Positions 34,918-44,532 of a stretch of DNA of 64,000 nucleotides are shown here, one piece after another. Source of the DNA: JAGOEY01 sp017997515 (GTDB lineage: Bacteria; Pseudomonadota; Gammaproteobacteria; Burkholderiales; Burkholderiaceae_C); the NCBI GenBank assembly GCA_026314275.1, contig CP111109.1:3782001-3846000 (forward strand), given 5' to 3'. Both the position numbers and the translations under genes were made by a program. Every line of letters begins with the position of its first letter. The stretch's first letter is position 1. The notes beneath the pieces were generated by a model. The model ran no database searches and was not told the origin of the DNA. It saw only the letters and a program-made list of their open reading frames with translations.

Positions 34918-36813
34918 ATGACACCGACAAAAATGGACACCGCCATGCCCCAACGCATTGCCCGCGCTTCGGCCACCACACATGTGTGCGCAACAGACAG
35001 TGCCTCTGAAAGCAGCTCCACAGCACCACGGCAGTTGCGTGTGCTGCTGGCATTAACACCACTCGCTTTGCTGGTGGCCTGCGGTTCGTCCGTGCCGCTG
35101 CCACCTTGGCCCGACAAAACCGCCCCGGTGGCCACACGCCCGGCCCCTGTGTCTGCCCAGCCTGCGGTGGGTGCGCCGGGCGCCGTGGTGACACCGGTGC
35201 CCGCACGTCCGGCGCTGGGGGTGCCTCCACCTCCTGCCGCTGAGCCTGCCGTCACTGCGCCCGCTGCACCGCCTCCTTACAACGAGGCCGTGGCCGCCCG
35301 CTTCCCTGCACCCGCTGTCACCTACAGCACGCCGGGCCTGCAGGCCAACCGCAGCACGTTCTCCAGCAACCAGGAGGTCAGCCAGTGGATCCACGCGGTG
35401 GCCAACAGCCCCAGCACCAGTGGCACCAAGGCGGCAATTGTGTCGCTGGGCCAGTCGCAGCAAGGCACGCCGCTGGAGGCGCTGGTGCTGACCCGTGCCG
35501 CGGGCACCGACAGCACATCGCTGCAAGCATCCGAACGCCCCACCGTGCTGCTCGTCGGCCAGCAGCATGGCGACGAGCCCGCCGGGGCCGAGGCCTTGCT
35601 GGTGGTAGCGCGTGAGCTGGGCACGGGCCTGCTGGAGCCGCTGCTGGACCGCATCAACGTGGTGATCGTGCCGCGCGCCAACCCGGACGGCAGCGCGGCC
35701 AACCAACGTGTCACCACCAGCGGGGTCGACATGAACCGCGACCACCTGCTGCTGGGCACGCCCGAAGCGCAGGCGCTGGCCAGGCTGGCCCGTGACTACC
35801 GCCCTGCGGTGGTGGTGGACGCGCATGAATACACCGCCGTCGGCCGGTTCCTGGAGAAGTTCAACGCCATCCAGCGGTTTGACGCACTGCTGCAGTACAC
35901 CACCACGGCCAACACACCCGAGTTCATCACCAAGGCGTCGGAAGAATGGTTTCGCCGCCCCCTGGTGGCGGCGCTGGGCGGCCAGCAGCTGAGCAGCGAG
36001 TGGTACTACACCACGTCCACCGACCCGAAGGACCTGCGGGTGTCGATGGGCGGCACCCAGCCTGACACCGGGCGTAATGTGAACGGGCTGCGCAACACGG
36101 TGAGTATCCTGGTCGAGACGCGCGGGGTGGGCCTGGACCGCCTGCACATCCAGCGGCGGGTGCACACCCAGGTCACGGCGCTCAACAGCGTGCTGAAGGT
36201 CACGGCTGACCGCGCAGCCGACCTGAACAAACTGCTGTCTTACGTGAACCGCGAAGTCAGCGCACAGGCCTGCACCGGCCAGGCGGTAGTGGAAGCCGGC
36301 CCCACGCCGGGCCGGTTTGATTTGAAGATGCTGGACCCCGTGACAGGGGCCGACCGCACGGTGAATGTGGACTGGAATTCATCGCTGACCTTGCAGACAT
36401 TGAAGTCACGCGCCCGCCCCTGCGGCTACTGGCTGGCCCCCACGGCCACGGAAGCGGTGGATCGGCTGCGCAAGCTGGGTGTGTCGGTGCAGCGGGTGGC
36501 CGAATCGGGCTCGGTGCTGGGCGAGACTTACCGCGAAACCGGCCGCACCGAAGGCATACGCAAGGACGTGCGTGGCACCGTGGCGGGCAGCGCCGAGATC
36601 GACAAGGTGGACGTGGCGTTGGTGCGCAGCCTGGTGGATGTGCCGGCTGGCAGCTACTACGTGGCGCTGAACCAGCCCCTGGCCAACCTGGCGCTGGCCG
36701 CACTGGAGCCCGACACGCAGAACAGCTTTTATGCCAACCACCTGCTCGACGACCTGAAGGGTATGGCCCGCATCATGGCCGAGCCCACCGTGCGGCTGGA
36801 ACCAGTGAATTAA
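34918..36813 (+). CDS. M14-type zinc carboxypeptidase lipoprotein
   Basis: A 631-residue envelope peptidase. A lipoprotein signal lies about 40 residues in (L-L-A-L-T-P-L-A-L-L-V-A-C-G with the lipobox Cys), then a long Pro/Ala linker. The M14 domain follows: H-G-D-E supplies the zinc His and Glu, R-A-N-P-D-G and V-D-M-N-R-D the substrate residues, D-A-H-E the third ligand His, and L-V-E-T-R-G the catalytic Glu. The ~200-residue C-terminal region is unassigned. The ATG at 34918 has AAGGA upstream; ATGs at 34933 and 34945 are possible. A role in peptidoglycan or peptide trimming is inferred from the family. Confidence 0.85.
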   Translation: MTPTKMDTAMPQRIARASATTHVCATDSASESSSTAPRQLRVLLALTPLALLVACGSSVPLPPWPDKTAPVATRPAPVSAQPAVGAPGAVVTPVPARPALGVPPPPAAEPAVTAPAAPPPYNEAVAARFPAPAVTYSTPGLQANRSTFSSNQEVSQWIHAVANSPSTSGTKAAIVSLGQSQQGTPLEALVLTRAAGTDSTSLQASERPTVLLVGQQHGDEPAGAEALLVVARELGTGLLEPLLDRINVVIVPRANPDGSAANQRVTTSGVDMNRDHLLLGTPEAQALARLARDYRPAVVVDAHEYTAVGRFLEKFNAIQRFDALLQYTTTANTPEFITKASEEWFRRPLVAALGGQQLSSEWYYTTSTDPKDLRVSMGGTQPDTGRNVNGLRNTVSILVETRGVGLDRLHIQRRVHTQVTALNSVLKVTADRAADLNKLLSYVNREVSAQACTGQAVVEAGPTPGRFDLKMLDPVTGADRTVNVDWNSSLTLQTLKSRARPCGYWLAPTATEAVDRLRKLGVSVQRVAESGSVLGETYRETGRTEGIRKDVRGTVAGSAEIDKVDVALVRSLVDVPAGSYYVALNQPLANLALAALEPDTQNSFYANHLLDDLKGMARIMAEPTVRLEPVN

Positions 36814-36832
36814 GCCATTTTTATGAACGTTT

Positions 36833-36890
36833 TAAGGCTCTAGCGCACGCTCCGTTTGCGCTAGAAGCTACACATTTAATAGCAAAAGAG
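36833..36890. repeat. Dispersed repeat, copy 8 (intergenic)
   Basis: AAGGCTCTAGCGCACGCTCC, loop, TGCGCTAGAAGCTACACATTT, AATAGCAAAAGA. It lies between the peptidase stop and the GST start, so it contributes the 5' leader of the GST gene. Confidence 0.7.
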
Positions 36891-36898
36891 ACACACCC

Positions 36899-37630
36899 AT
36901 GATCGACCTGTATTACTGGCCCACCCCCAACGGCTGGAAGATCTCCATCATGCTGGAGGAATGTGGCCTGCCGTACACCACACACCTGGTCAACATCGGC
37001 AAGGGTGAACAATTTGCGCCCGACTTTCTGCGCATCAGCCCGAACAACCGCATGCCCGCCATCGTGGACCAGGCACCGGCCGACGGCGGTGCGCCCATTC
37101 CGGTGTTTGAAAGTGGCGCCATCCTGCTGTACCTGGCCGAAAAAACCGGCCAGTTTCTGCCCGCCGACCTGCGCGGCCGGATGCAGGTGACCGAATGGCT
37201 GATGTGGCAGATGGGCGGACTGGGCCCCATGGCGGGCCAGAACGGGCACTTCCAGATTTACGCCCCTGAAAAAGTGCCCTACGCCATCGAGCGCTACAGC
37301 AAGGAAGTCAACCGGCTGTACGGCGTGCTCGACGGCCAGCTGGCGCGCACCGGCGACTGTGTGGCGGGGGCGTACTCGATTGCCGACATGGCCATCCTGC
37401 CGTGGGTGCGCACCCACAAGGCGCAGAACGTGTCGCTGGCCGAGTTCCCCCATGTGCAGCGCTGGTTTGATGCCCTGCTGCAGCGCCCCGCCGTGCGGCG
37501 CGGGCTGGATGTGGCCAAGGACCTGCGCGTCGCCACCATGAGTGAAGAAACCCGCAAGATGCTGTTTGGCCAGACCGCGCAGTCGGTGCAATCCGCACGC
37601 AGCAGCGCCGAAGCCGGAGGCACACCATGA
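36899..37630 (+). CDS. Glutathione S-transferase, YfcG/YghU-like
   Basis: A 243-residue GST with an N-terminal thioredoxin-fold domain (I-D-L-Y-Y-W-P-T-P-N-G-W-K-I-S, S-P-N-N-R-M-P-A-I, F-E-S-G-A-I-L-L-Y-L-A) and an all-helical C-terminal domain containing Y-S-I-A-D-M-A. The T-P-N-G-x-K motif is typical of the Nu/YfcG group, which has disulfide-bond reductase activity with glutathione. Its stop overlaps the next gene's start (ATGA), indicating a two-gene operon with the DsbA-fold isomerase. Confidence 0.9.
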   Translation: MIDLYYWPTPNGWKISIMLEECGLPYTTHLVNIGKGEQFAPDFLRISPNNRMPAIVDQAPADGGAPIPVFESGAILLYLAEKTGQFLPADLRGRMQVTEWLMWQMGGLGPMAGQNGHFQIYAPEKVPYAIERYSKEVNRLYGVLDGQLARTGDCVAGAYSIADMAILPWVRTHKAQNVSLAEFPHVQRWFDALLQRPAVRRGLDVAKDLRVATMSEETRKMLFGQTAQSVQSARSSAEAGGTP

Positions 37631-38259
37631 TCGAGTTTTTCTTTGACTGCTCCAGCCCGTGGACGTACCTGGCGTTTCGCAACATCCAGCCCATGGCGGC
37701 GGAGCTGAATACCCCCGTCGTCTGGCGTCCGATCCTGGTGGGTGGCATTTTTAATGCCGTGAACCGCAGCATGTACGAAGCCCGCGAGAACTTCGACTCG
37801 CCCAAGATGCGCTACATGCGCAAAGACATGATGGACAGCGCCCGTGAGGCCGAGCTGCCGCTGCACTTTCCGCCCACCGTGTTCCCGGTCAACAGCGTCA
37901 AAGCGATGCGCGGCTGCCTGTGGATTGCAGAAGACGCAGCGGCCCGCGCGCAGCTACTGCCCTTCATCGAGGCCACGTTTGCGGCCTATTTTTTGCACGA
38001 CCAGGACATTTCGCAGGACGCCGTGCTGGCTGCCATCTGTGCACAAACCGGCATCGACCCGGCAGCTTTTGCGGCAGGTATCACGCGGGCTGACATCAAG
38101 GAAAAACTCAAGGCCAACACCGACGAAGCCATTGCCCGGGGTTTGTTCGGCTCACCCACCTGCTTTGTGGGTGACGACATGTATTTTGGCAACGACCGGC
38201 TCGGGCGGGTGCGTGCGGCCGTGCTGCGCGACCGGACAGCGGCCGCAAACACAGCCTGA
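37627..38259 (+). CDS. 2-hydroxychromene-2-carboxylate isomerase-like DsbA-fold protein
   Basis: A 210-residue kappa-GST/HCCA isomerase family protein: F-F-F-D-C-S-S-P-W-T-Y-L-A-F at the N-terminus with the glutathione-contacting serine, a helical insertion, and the C-terminal G-L-F-G-S-P-T-C-F-V-G-D-D-M-Y-F-G-N-D-R. Family members isomerise naphthalene-pathway intermediates using glutathione, but the same fold is often found in general detoxification. No naphthalene genes are nearby. Co-translated with the GST gene. Confidence 0.85.
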   Translation: MIEFFFDCSSPWTYLAFRNIQPMAAELNTPVVWRPILVGGIFNAVNRSMYEARENFDSPKMRYMRKDMMDSAREAELPLHFPPTVFPVNSVKAMRGCLWIAEDAAARAQLLPFIEATFAAYFLHDQDISQDAVLAAICAQTGIDPAAFAAGITRADIKEKLKANTDEAIARGLFGSPTCFVGDDMYFGNDRLGRVRAAVLRDRTAAANTA

Positions 38260-38274
38260 AACGAGCCTTTTCGC

Positions 38275-40026
38275 TCAGACGTGGGCCACGACGGGAGTGC
38301 CGTGGGATGTGGGCCCGGGCCCTGCCACTGCACGCGTCAGCACATACCGCGTCATCGCCCGGGCCAGCTCTTCTTCACCCAGAAACACCTTTCCTGCGGC
38401 GTGCTCCTGCTCCAGCAGAGCGGCCTCTTCTTCGTTGTGGGTGCGCACCACGGTTTCGATCTCGGGGTTGAGCGCACGGGCCACGGCAATCATCTGGCGC
38501 ACGTTCAGGGTGTCGGGTGTGGCAATCACCAGCAGGCGGGCCCGGGCAATGTGGGCCTGGATCAGCACCGCAGGGTCGGCCGCATCACCTGACACAGCGG
38601 CAATACCTTCGGCCCGCAGCTTTTCCACCAACTCGCGGTTTTCTTCGGCCACCACAAACGGGATGTCCTGCTCGGCCAGTGCCTTGGCAATACGCCGCCC
38701 CACCCGCCCGTAGCCCACCAGCACCACCTGGCGGGACAGGAATTTCTCGTGGGTGCTCATGGGCAACTCGGCCAGTGGGTCGTCGCGCTGCTCCAGTTTG
38801 CGGGCCCAGGCGGAGCGTTCGCGCAGCCAGTTTTGCAGGGGCTCAATGGCTTTAAACACCAGCGGGTTGATGGCAATGGAAATCAGCGCCCCGGCCAGCA
38901 CCAGGCTTTGCCCTTCGGGTGGCAGCAGCTTGAGCGACACGCCCAAGGCCACCAGAATGAAGGAGAACTCGCCAATCTGCGCCAGGCTGGCCGACACCGT
39001 CAGCGCCGTGTTGAGCGGGTAACGGAAGGCCAGCACCAGCGCCGCCGCTGCCAGTGATTTGCCCAGCACGATGATGGCCACCACCGCCAGCACCTGGAAC
39101 GGGCGGGTGATCAGCACCTGGGGGTCGAACAACATACCCACCGACACAAAAAACAGCACGGCAAAAGCGTCACGCAGCGGCAGCGACTCCTGCGCGGCGC
39201 GGTGGCTGAATTCGGACTCGCGCATCACCATGCCAGCAAAAAAAGCTCCCAGCGCAAAAGACACCCCAAACAGCGCGGACGAGCCGAAGGCAATACTCAC
39301 GGCAGCGGCGACCACACACAAAGTGAACAGCTCACGCGACCCCGTGCGCTGCACCTGCCACAACAACCAGGGGAACACCCGCCGCCCCACCAGCAGCATC
39401 AGGGCCACAAACCCGCCGACCTGTAGCAGGGTCAGGCCCAGCACCTTCCACAGGGCACCCACGTCTTCGCCGTCACCGGCCGCTCCACCCGTGCCACCCG
39501 CCAGCCAGCGGCCCACGGGTGGCAACAACACCAGCACCAGCACCATCACCAGGTCTTCCACCACCAGCCAGCCCACGGCGACGCGGCCGTTGAAGGTGTC
39601 GAGCTGGTTGCGTGTTTCCAGCGCCCGCAGCAACACCACGGTGCTGGCCACCGACAACGAGAGGCCAAACACCAAAGCCCCGCCAATACTCCAACCCCAC
39701 CAGCTGGCAAGGCCCATGCCCAGCGCCGTGGCCACCACAATCTGCACCACGGCACCGGGCAGCGCCAGTTTGCGCACGGCCAGCAGATCGTCCAGCGAAA
39801 AATGCAGCCCCACACCGAACATCAGCAACATGACACCAATTTCGGCCAACTGGGCCGCGATGTCTGCATCCGCCACAAACCCGGGGGTAAAGGGGCCGAT
39901 GATGACCCCGGCCAGCAGGTAACCCACCAGCGCCGGCAGCCGCAAACGCATGACAATAAAGCCCAGCACCAGCGCAAAACCCAGCCCCACGGCGATCGTG
40001 CTGATCAGTGATACGTTGTGTGGCAT
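38275..40026 (-). CDS. KefB/KefC-type cation:proton antiporter (YbaL-like)
   Basis: A 583-residue CPA2 antiporter. About 12 hydrophobic segments fill residues 1-385 (start I-S-T-I-A-V-G-L-G-F-A-L-V-L-G-F). A cytosolic RCK/TrkA-N domain follows, with V-V-L-V-G-Y-G-R-V-G-R-R at residue ~418 and D-A-A-D-P further on. Likely K+/H+ exchange gated by nucleotide or redox ligands, as in the Kef family. No KefF/KefG-type ancillary gene is next to it. I use the ATG at 40026 (GGAG upstream); a longer frame to 40089 adds an unrelated segment. Confidence 0.9.
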   Translation of the reverse strand: MPHNVSLISTIAVGLGFALVLGFIVMRLRLPALVGYLLAGVIIGPFTPGFVADADIAAQLAEIGVMLLMFGVGLHFSLDDLLAVRKLALPGAVVQIVVATALGMGLASWWGWSIGGALVFGLSLSVASTVVLLRALETRNQLDTFNGRVAVGWLVVEDLVMVLVLVLLPPVGRWLAGGTGGAAGDGEDVGALWKVLGLTLLQVGGFVALMLLVGRRVFPWLLWQVQRTGSRELFTLCVVAAAVSIAFGSSALFGVSFALGAFFAGMVMRESEFSHRAAQESLPLRDAFAVLFFVSVGMLFDPQVLITRPFQVLAVVAIIVLGKSLAAAALVLAFRYPLNTALTVSASLAQIGEFSFILVALGVSLKLLPPEGQSLVLAGALISIAINPLVFKAIEPLQNWLRERSAWARKLEQRDDPLAELPMSTHEKFLSRQVVLVGYGRVGRRIAKALAEQDIPFVVAEENRELVEKLRAEGIAAVSGDAADPAVLIQAHIARARLLVIATPDTLNVRQMIAVARALNPEIETVVRTHNEEEAALLEQEHAAGKVFLGEEELARAMTRYVLTRAVAGPGPTSHGTPVVAHV

Positions 40027-40190
40027 GAACGGCTCCGGTGGGGTGATGGGCAGGCTGAGCGCAGCGCAAAACGGCACGCACTGGGCCACGCTTCTGCCGC
40101 TCTTTTATAACGGCATTCAGGCCCTGCGCAAAAAACATGCCGTTAAAAACCTTGGGCCGCAACACCCTTGCTGGGCGGGCTAGGCAAAAG

Positions 40191-40211
40191 AAAAGCCCGC
40201 AAAGCGGGCTT
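40191..40211 (-). terminator. Terminator of the phaCAB operon
   Basis: On the minus strand AAGCCCGC-TTT-GCGGGCTT followed by TTCTTTT, about 50 bases after the phaB stop. Confidence 0.9.
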
Positions 40212-40258
40212 GACCAATGAGGGCGACACATGTTGCCCCCTGAACATTGCGGCAAGTA

Positions 40259-40996
40259 TCAGCCCATGTGCAGACCACCGTTGACCGAGAAGTCGGCGCC
40301 AGTGGCATAACCACCTTCTTCCGACGCCAGCCAAGCGATGATGGAGGCGATTTCGCTGGGTTTGCCCAGGCGCTTGACCGGCACGGTGGCGACGATCTTG
40401 GCCAGCACGTCTTCGCGGATTGCGTTGACCATGTCGGTGCCGATGTAGCCTGGGCTCACGGTGTTGACCGTCACACCCTTGGTGGCCAGCTCTTGCGCCA
40501 GTGCCATCGAGAAACCGTGCATACCGGCCTTGGCAGCCGAGTAGTTGGTCTGACCGGCCTGGCCCTTTTCGCCATTGACCGACGAGATGTTGATGATGCG
40601 GCCCCAGCCCTTTTCAACCATGTCACCGACCACTTGTTTCGTCACGTTGAACATGCTGTTCAGGTTGGTTTCGATCACCGAATCCCAATCTTCGCGCGAC
40701 ATCTTCATAAACATGCGGTCGCGGGTGATACCGGCGTTGTTGACCAGCACGTCGATGGTGCCGTGTTCGGCCTTGGCCTTGGTGAAGGCTTCGACAGTGG
40801 AGTCCCACGCGCCGACGTTGCCCACCGATGCATAAAACGTGAAGCCCAGTTCTTTTTGCTCAGCCAGCCATTTGGCGTGGTCACGCGTGGGGCCGCAGCC
40901 CGCGATGACTTTAAAACCCTCTTGGTGCAGACGCTGGCAGATAGCGGTCCCGATACCACCCATGCCACCCGTGACATATGCTACTTTTTGACTCAT
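40259..40996 (-). CDS. phaB: Acetoacetyl-CoA reductase
   Basis: An NADPH-dependent short-chain dehydrogenase making (R)-3-hydroxybutyryl-CoA for PHB. T-G-G-M-G-G-I-G is the cofactor loop, V-N-N-A-G-I-T-R-D follows, and the catalytic tetrad Ser/Tyr/Lys lies in N-I-S-S-V-N-G and T-N-Y-S-A-A-K-A-G. The ATG at 40996 gives 245 residues with GGAG upstream. It is the third gene of phaC-phaA-phaB. Confidence 0.96.
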   Translation of the reverse strand: MSQKVAYVTGGMGGIGTAICQRLHQEGFKVIAGCGPTRDHAKWLAEQKELGFTFYASVGNVGAWDSTVEAFTKAKAEHGTIDVLVNNAGITRDRMFMKMSREDWDSVIETNLNSMFNVTKQVVGDMVEKGWGRIINISSVNGEKGQAGQTNYSAAKAGMHGFSMALAQELATKGVTVNTVSPGYIGTDMVNAIREDVLAKIVATVPVKRLGKPSEIASIIAWLASEEGGYATGADFSVNGGLHMG

Positions 40997-41103
40997 GAAT
41001 TCTCTCCAATACTGTGTACTTGCTACTGTTTCTGCAGCGTGATGTGTCTGTAACTCCAAACGCCCCGCCAAACTGGAAGGGCGTTGGAATTGTTATCCCG
41101 AAA

Positions 41104-42282
41104 TCAACGCTCGATGGTTAGGGCAACCCCCATGCCGCCACCGATACACAGCGAGGCGATGCCCTTCTTGGCATCGCGGCGTTGCATCTCGTGCAGCAGG
41201 CTCACCAGAATGCGGCAACCGGACGCACCGATGGGGTGGCCAATGGCAATCGCTCCACCATTGACGTTGACCTTGGACACATCCCAGCCCATTTCCTGGT
41301 TCACTGCACATGCCTGGGCGGCAAAGGCTTCGTTGATTTCCAGCAGATCCAGGTCAGCCGATGTCCAGCCCGCGCGGCGCAGTGCCTTGGTGGAAGCAGG
41401 AACTGGGCCCATACCCATGAATGCGGGGTCGAGGCCGGAGGTGGCGTAGCTGGCAATACGGCCCATCGGCTTCAGGCCAAGGGCGGCTGCTTTGCTGGCC
41501 TTCATCACCATCACAGCAGCAGCGCCGTCGTTCAGGCCCGATGCATTACCTGCGGTCACACCACCGGCTTTGTCGAATGCGGGGCGCAGGCCAGCCAGCG
41601 CTTCGGCATTACTCTTGCGGTTGATGAACTCGTCGGTGGCAAAAACGATGGGGTCACCCTTCTTCTGCGGGATGGTGACGGCGGCGATTTCATCCTTGAA
41701 GCGGCCTGCATCTTGTGCAGCGGCGGCCTTGGTTTGTGACGCCAGTGCCAGTGCGTCTTGTTGTTCGCGGGTGATGCCGTATTTCTTGGCCACGTTTTCG
41801 GCGGTGATGCCCATGTGGTACTGGTTGTACACGTCCCACAGGCCGTCCACAATCATCGAGTCCACCATCTTCCAGTCGCCCATACGCTGGCCGTCGCGCG
41901 AGTTGGGCAGCACGTGGGGTGCGGCGCTCATGTTTTCCTGGCCACCGGCGATCACGATCTCGCTGTCACCGGCGGCAACGGCTTGTGCTGCGAGCATGAC
42001 GGCCTTGAGGCCCGAGCCACACACGGCGTTGATGGTGAGGCCCGGCGTTTGGTTGTCAAGCCCGGCCTTCAGCACGGTCTGGCGTGCGGGGTTCTGGCCC
42101 GAACCAGCGGTAAGCACCTGGCCCATGATGACTTCACCAATCTGGTCGGCGGACAGGCCGGTGCGTGCCAGCAGGTCTTTGATGACCACTGCGCCCAGGT
42201 CAGGGGCAGCGATTTTTGCGAGGCTCCCACCAAATTTGCCGACTGCGGTGCGGCTAGCGGCGACGATGACGATTTCTTCCAT
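41104..42282 (-). CDS. phaA: Acetyl-CoA acetyltransferase (beta-ketothiolase)
   Basis: It condenses two acetyl-CoA to acetoacetyl-CoA. The nucleophilic Cys is in N-A-V-C-G-S-G-L-K-A (residue ~89). The C-terminal active-site segments are N-E-A-F-A-A-Q, N-V-N-G-G-A-I-A-I-G-H-P-I-G-A-S-G and the final C-I-G-G-G-M-G. At 392 residues it is of standard length. AGGAG precedes the ATG at 42282. It is flanked by phaC upstream and phaB downstream. Confidence 0.96.
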   Translation of the reverse strand: MEEIVIVAASRTAVGKFGGSLAKIAAPDLGAVVIKDLLARTGLSADQIGEVIMGQVLTAGSGQNPARQTVLKAGLDNQTPGLTINAVCGSGLKAVMLAAQAVAAGDSEIVIAGGQENMSAAPHVLPNSRDGQRMGDWKMVDSMIVDGLWDVYNQYHMGITAENVAKKYGITREQQDALALASQTKAAAAQDAGRFKDEIAAVTIPQKKGDPIVFATDEFINRKSNAEALAGLRPAFDKAGGVTAGNASGLNDGAAAVMVMKASKAAALGLKPMGRIASYATSGLDPAFMGMGPVPASTKALRRAGWTSADLDLLEINEAFAAQACAVNQEMGWDVSKVNVNGGAIAIGHPIGASGCRILVSLLHEMQRRDAKKGIASLCIGGGMGVALTIER

Positions 42283-42387
42283 GAATGACTCCTGTTTGAA
42301 TTTGCGGTGGCGGGTTGGGTACACAGAAACCAGGGCACGCCACACGCGCCCCGGAAAATACAGAAAAGATAAGCGGGGTGGAGCCTG

Positions 42388-44112
42388 TCAGGACTTTTGC
42401 TTGACGTAACGGCCAGGCGCAGGTTCGATGGCTTTGTAGGCAGTATTGCCATACGCCTTGGGCGCAGCAATTTGCTTGCCAGCCAGGGGCGCAAGCCAGG
42501 CAGACCAGTCGGTCCACCAACTGCCAGGATGCTCCTGCGCGCCCTTGGCCCAGTCTGCCTGCGTGGCGGGCAACTTGCCGTCGTCACGCGTCCAGTAGCT
42601 GCGCTTTTTCTTGGCGGGTGGGTTGATCACACCGGCAATGTGGCCAGACGCCCCCATGACAAAACGCTTCTTGCCTGGCAGGTGTTGTGTGGTGGCGTAA
42701 GCACCGCCGCCGTCCACGCCGATGGGCACGATATGGTCTTCACGGGAGCCATAGATGTAGACCGGAATATCGAGTTTGCGCAGGTCCACCTTTTCACCAC
42801 ACACCACAGCTTTGCCGGGTTGGACGAGGTTGTTCTCGAAATAGGTGTTGCGCAGGTACCAGGCGTAGAACGGGCCTGGCAGGTTGGTGGAGTCGCTGTT
42901 CCAGTACAGCAGGTCGAATGCGGGTGGGGTTTCACCCTTCAGGTAGTTGCCCACCACATAGTTCCACACCAGCTCGTTGGGACGCAGGAAGCTGAAGGTC
43001 GATGCCAGCTCCTGGCCTTTCAACAGACCGCCCTGGCCCAGCTGCATCTCGCGGTATTTAACAAAGGCTTCGTCGATGAACAGATCGAGCACACCGGTGT
43101 CACTGAAGTCGAGGAAGGTGGTCAGCAAGGTGGCCGAAGCCGCCGGTTTTTCGCCCCGCGCGGCCAGCACAGCCAGCGCAGTGCCCAAAATGGTGCCGCC
43201 GACACAGAAGCCGAGTGTGTTGATGGTCTTGGCCCCCGTGATCTCGCGGGTCACGTTGATGGCCTTGATGGCCGCGTGCTCCACGTAGTCGTCCCAGGTT
43301 TTTTGGGCCATCGACTCGTCGGGGTTGCGCCAGCTGACCACAAAGGTGCGGTGGCCTTGCTCCACGGCATAACGGATCAGCGAGTTCTCGGGCTGCAGAT
43401 CGAGGATGTAGAACTTGTTGATGCAGGGCGGCACCAGCAGGAACGGCCTCTCGTAGACTTTGGCGGTGAGGGGTTTGTATTCGATGAGCTGGAAAAATTC
43501 GTTTTCAAACACCACCGCGCCTTCAGACGTGGCAACGTTTTTGCCGACTTCAAACAGGCTCTCATCCGTCATGCTGATATGGCCCTGGCGCATGTCGTGC
43601 AGCAGGTTCTGCATACCTTTGGCGATACTTTCGCCCTTGGTTTCGATCGCCTTGGTCTGCGCGTCGGCGTTGAACGCGAGGAAATTGCTGGGGGCCGTAG
43701 CGGCAGACATTTGTTCGACGGCAAAGCGGATGCGCGAACGGGTTTTTTCGTCAGCCTCTACGGCGTCGGCCAAGCCCAGCAGCGTACGTGTGTTGAGCAG
43801 GTAGCTGGCGGCCGAGAACGCTGCCATCGGGTTGTTGTGCCAAGCGGCACTGGCAAAACGGCGGTCTGCTGTACCGGGGTTGGCTTTGACACCCTCGTTC
43901 CACAGCGCAATGGCCTCTTTGACGTAATTTTCCTGGAGTGCCTGCAGCTTCTCGGCGGAGAAGGTCAGCGCAACAGGATGGGTGCCCGGGGCTGTGGCCA
44001 ACGGACTGTTGCTGCTGAGTTGCTGGAATGATTGCAGCGCGTTGCTCCAGCTTTCGCCAAAACTCTGCTGAAATTGCTGGACGGTTTGGGTCCACTCGGG
44101 GCCAGAATGCAT
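42388..44112 (-). CDS. phaC: Class I poly(3-hydroxyalkanoate) synthase
   Basis: It polymerises (R)-3-hydroxybutyryl-CoA on PHB granules. At 574 residues it fits class I. The lipase-like box G-F-C-V-G-G holds the catalytic Cys (about residue 303); the catalytic Asp lies in G-S-R-E-D-H-I-V-P and the His in G-A-S-G-H-I-A-G-V. The N-terminal third is the usual variable phasin-like domain. The ATG at 44112 has AGGAG nine bases upstream. It is the first gene of phaC-phaA-phaB. A separate depolymerase gene lies at 17855. Confidence 0.97.
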   Translation of the reverse strand: MHSGPEWTQTVQQFQQSFGESWSNALQSFQQLSSNSPLATAPGTHPVALTFSAEKLQALQENYVKEAIALWNEGVKANPGTADRRFASAAWHNNPMAAFSAASYLLNTRTLLGLADAVEADEKTRSRIRFAVEQMSAATAPSNFLAFNADAQTKAIETKGESIAKGMQNLLHDMRQGHISMTDESLFEVGKNVATSEGAVVFENEFFQLIEYKPLTAKVYERPFLLVPPCINKFYILDLQPENSLIRYAVEQGHRTFVVSWRNPDESMAQKTWDDYVEHAAIKAINVTREITGAKTINTLGFCVGGTILGTALAVLAARGEKPAASATLLTTFLDFSDTGVLDLFIDEAFVKYREMQLGQGGLLKGQELASTFSFLRPNELVWNYVVGNYLKGETPPAFDLLYWNSDSTNLPGPFYAWYLRNTYFENNLVQPGKAVVCGEKVDLRKLDIPVYIYGSREDHIVPIGVDGGGAYATTQHLPGKKRFVMGASGHIAGVINPPAKKKRSYWTRDDGKLPATQADWAKGAQEHPGSWWTDWSAWLAPLAGKQIAAPKAYGNTAYKAIEPAPGRYVKQKS

Positions 44113-44211
44113 GCTGTTGTCTCCTCGCGGTATGACGCGTTGTGGTATCCCGTTGAAAGTTTCGGGTTTACCCTCATTCTTACAAACAAAATCCGGCAAA
44201 GCAAGAAATAC

Positions 44212-44532
44212 ATGTACCTCGTCATCATCGCCTGGCTGTACGTCACCCTCATGATGGCGGTGGCCGAAGCCACCAACACCACCGGCAGCATCCTCGGTGC
44301 CATCATCACCTTTGTACTCTATGGACTGCTCCCCATGGCACTGGTGGTTTACCTGATGTCCACACCCGCCCGGCGCAAAGCGCTGAAAGCGCGCCAAGCC
44401 AAAGAGGATGCAGAGTATTCCTTACGCCAGCTTGTCACACCGCCCACTTCAGCCGTCGATCCAGACACAAGCGGCGAAGCGCCCACTGCCGCCCAAAGTG
44501 AGCTGGTCACGCCGGTACGAAAAGAACCGTGA
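44212..44532 (+). CDS. Small membrane protein of unknown function
   Basis: A 106-residue protein with two transmembrane segments (about residues 2-19 and 28-48: L-V-I-I-A-W-L-Y-V-T-L-M-M-A-V-A and I-L-G-A-I-I-T-F-V-L-Y-G-L-L). A basic stretch R-R-K-A-L-K-A-R-Q-A-K follows, then a Thr/Pro/Ser-rich cytosolic tail. I do not recognise a named family, but the two-helix plus basic pattern is common for small Burkholderiales membrane proteins. It is divergent from phaC with 99 bases between the starts. Its last 84 bases overlap the 3' end of pgeF on the other strand. Confidence 0.7.
   Translation: MYLVIIAWLYVTLMMAVAEATNTTGSILGAIITFVLYGLLPMALVVYLMSTPARRKALKARQAKEDAEYSLRQLVTPPTSAVDPDTSGEAPTAAQSELVTPVRKEP

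Noticed and set aside
35053..36165. 370-codon open frame on the minus strand
   Set aside because: Antisense to the M14 peptidase; no domain.
42397..44031. 544-codon open frame on the plus strand
   Set aside because: Antisense shadow of phaC.
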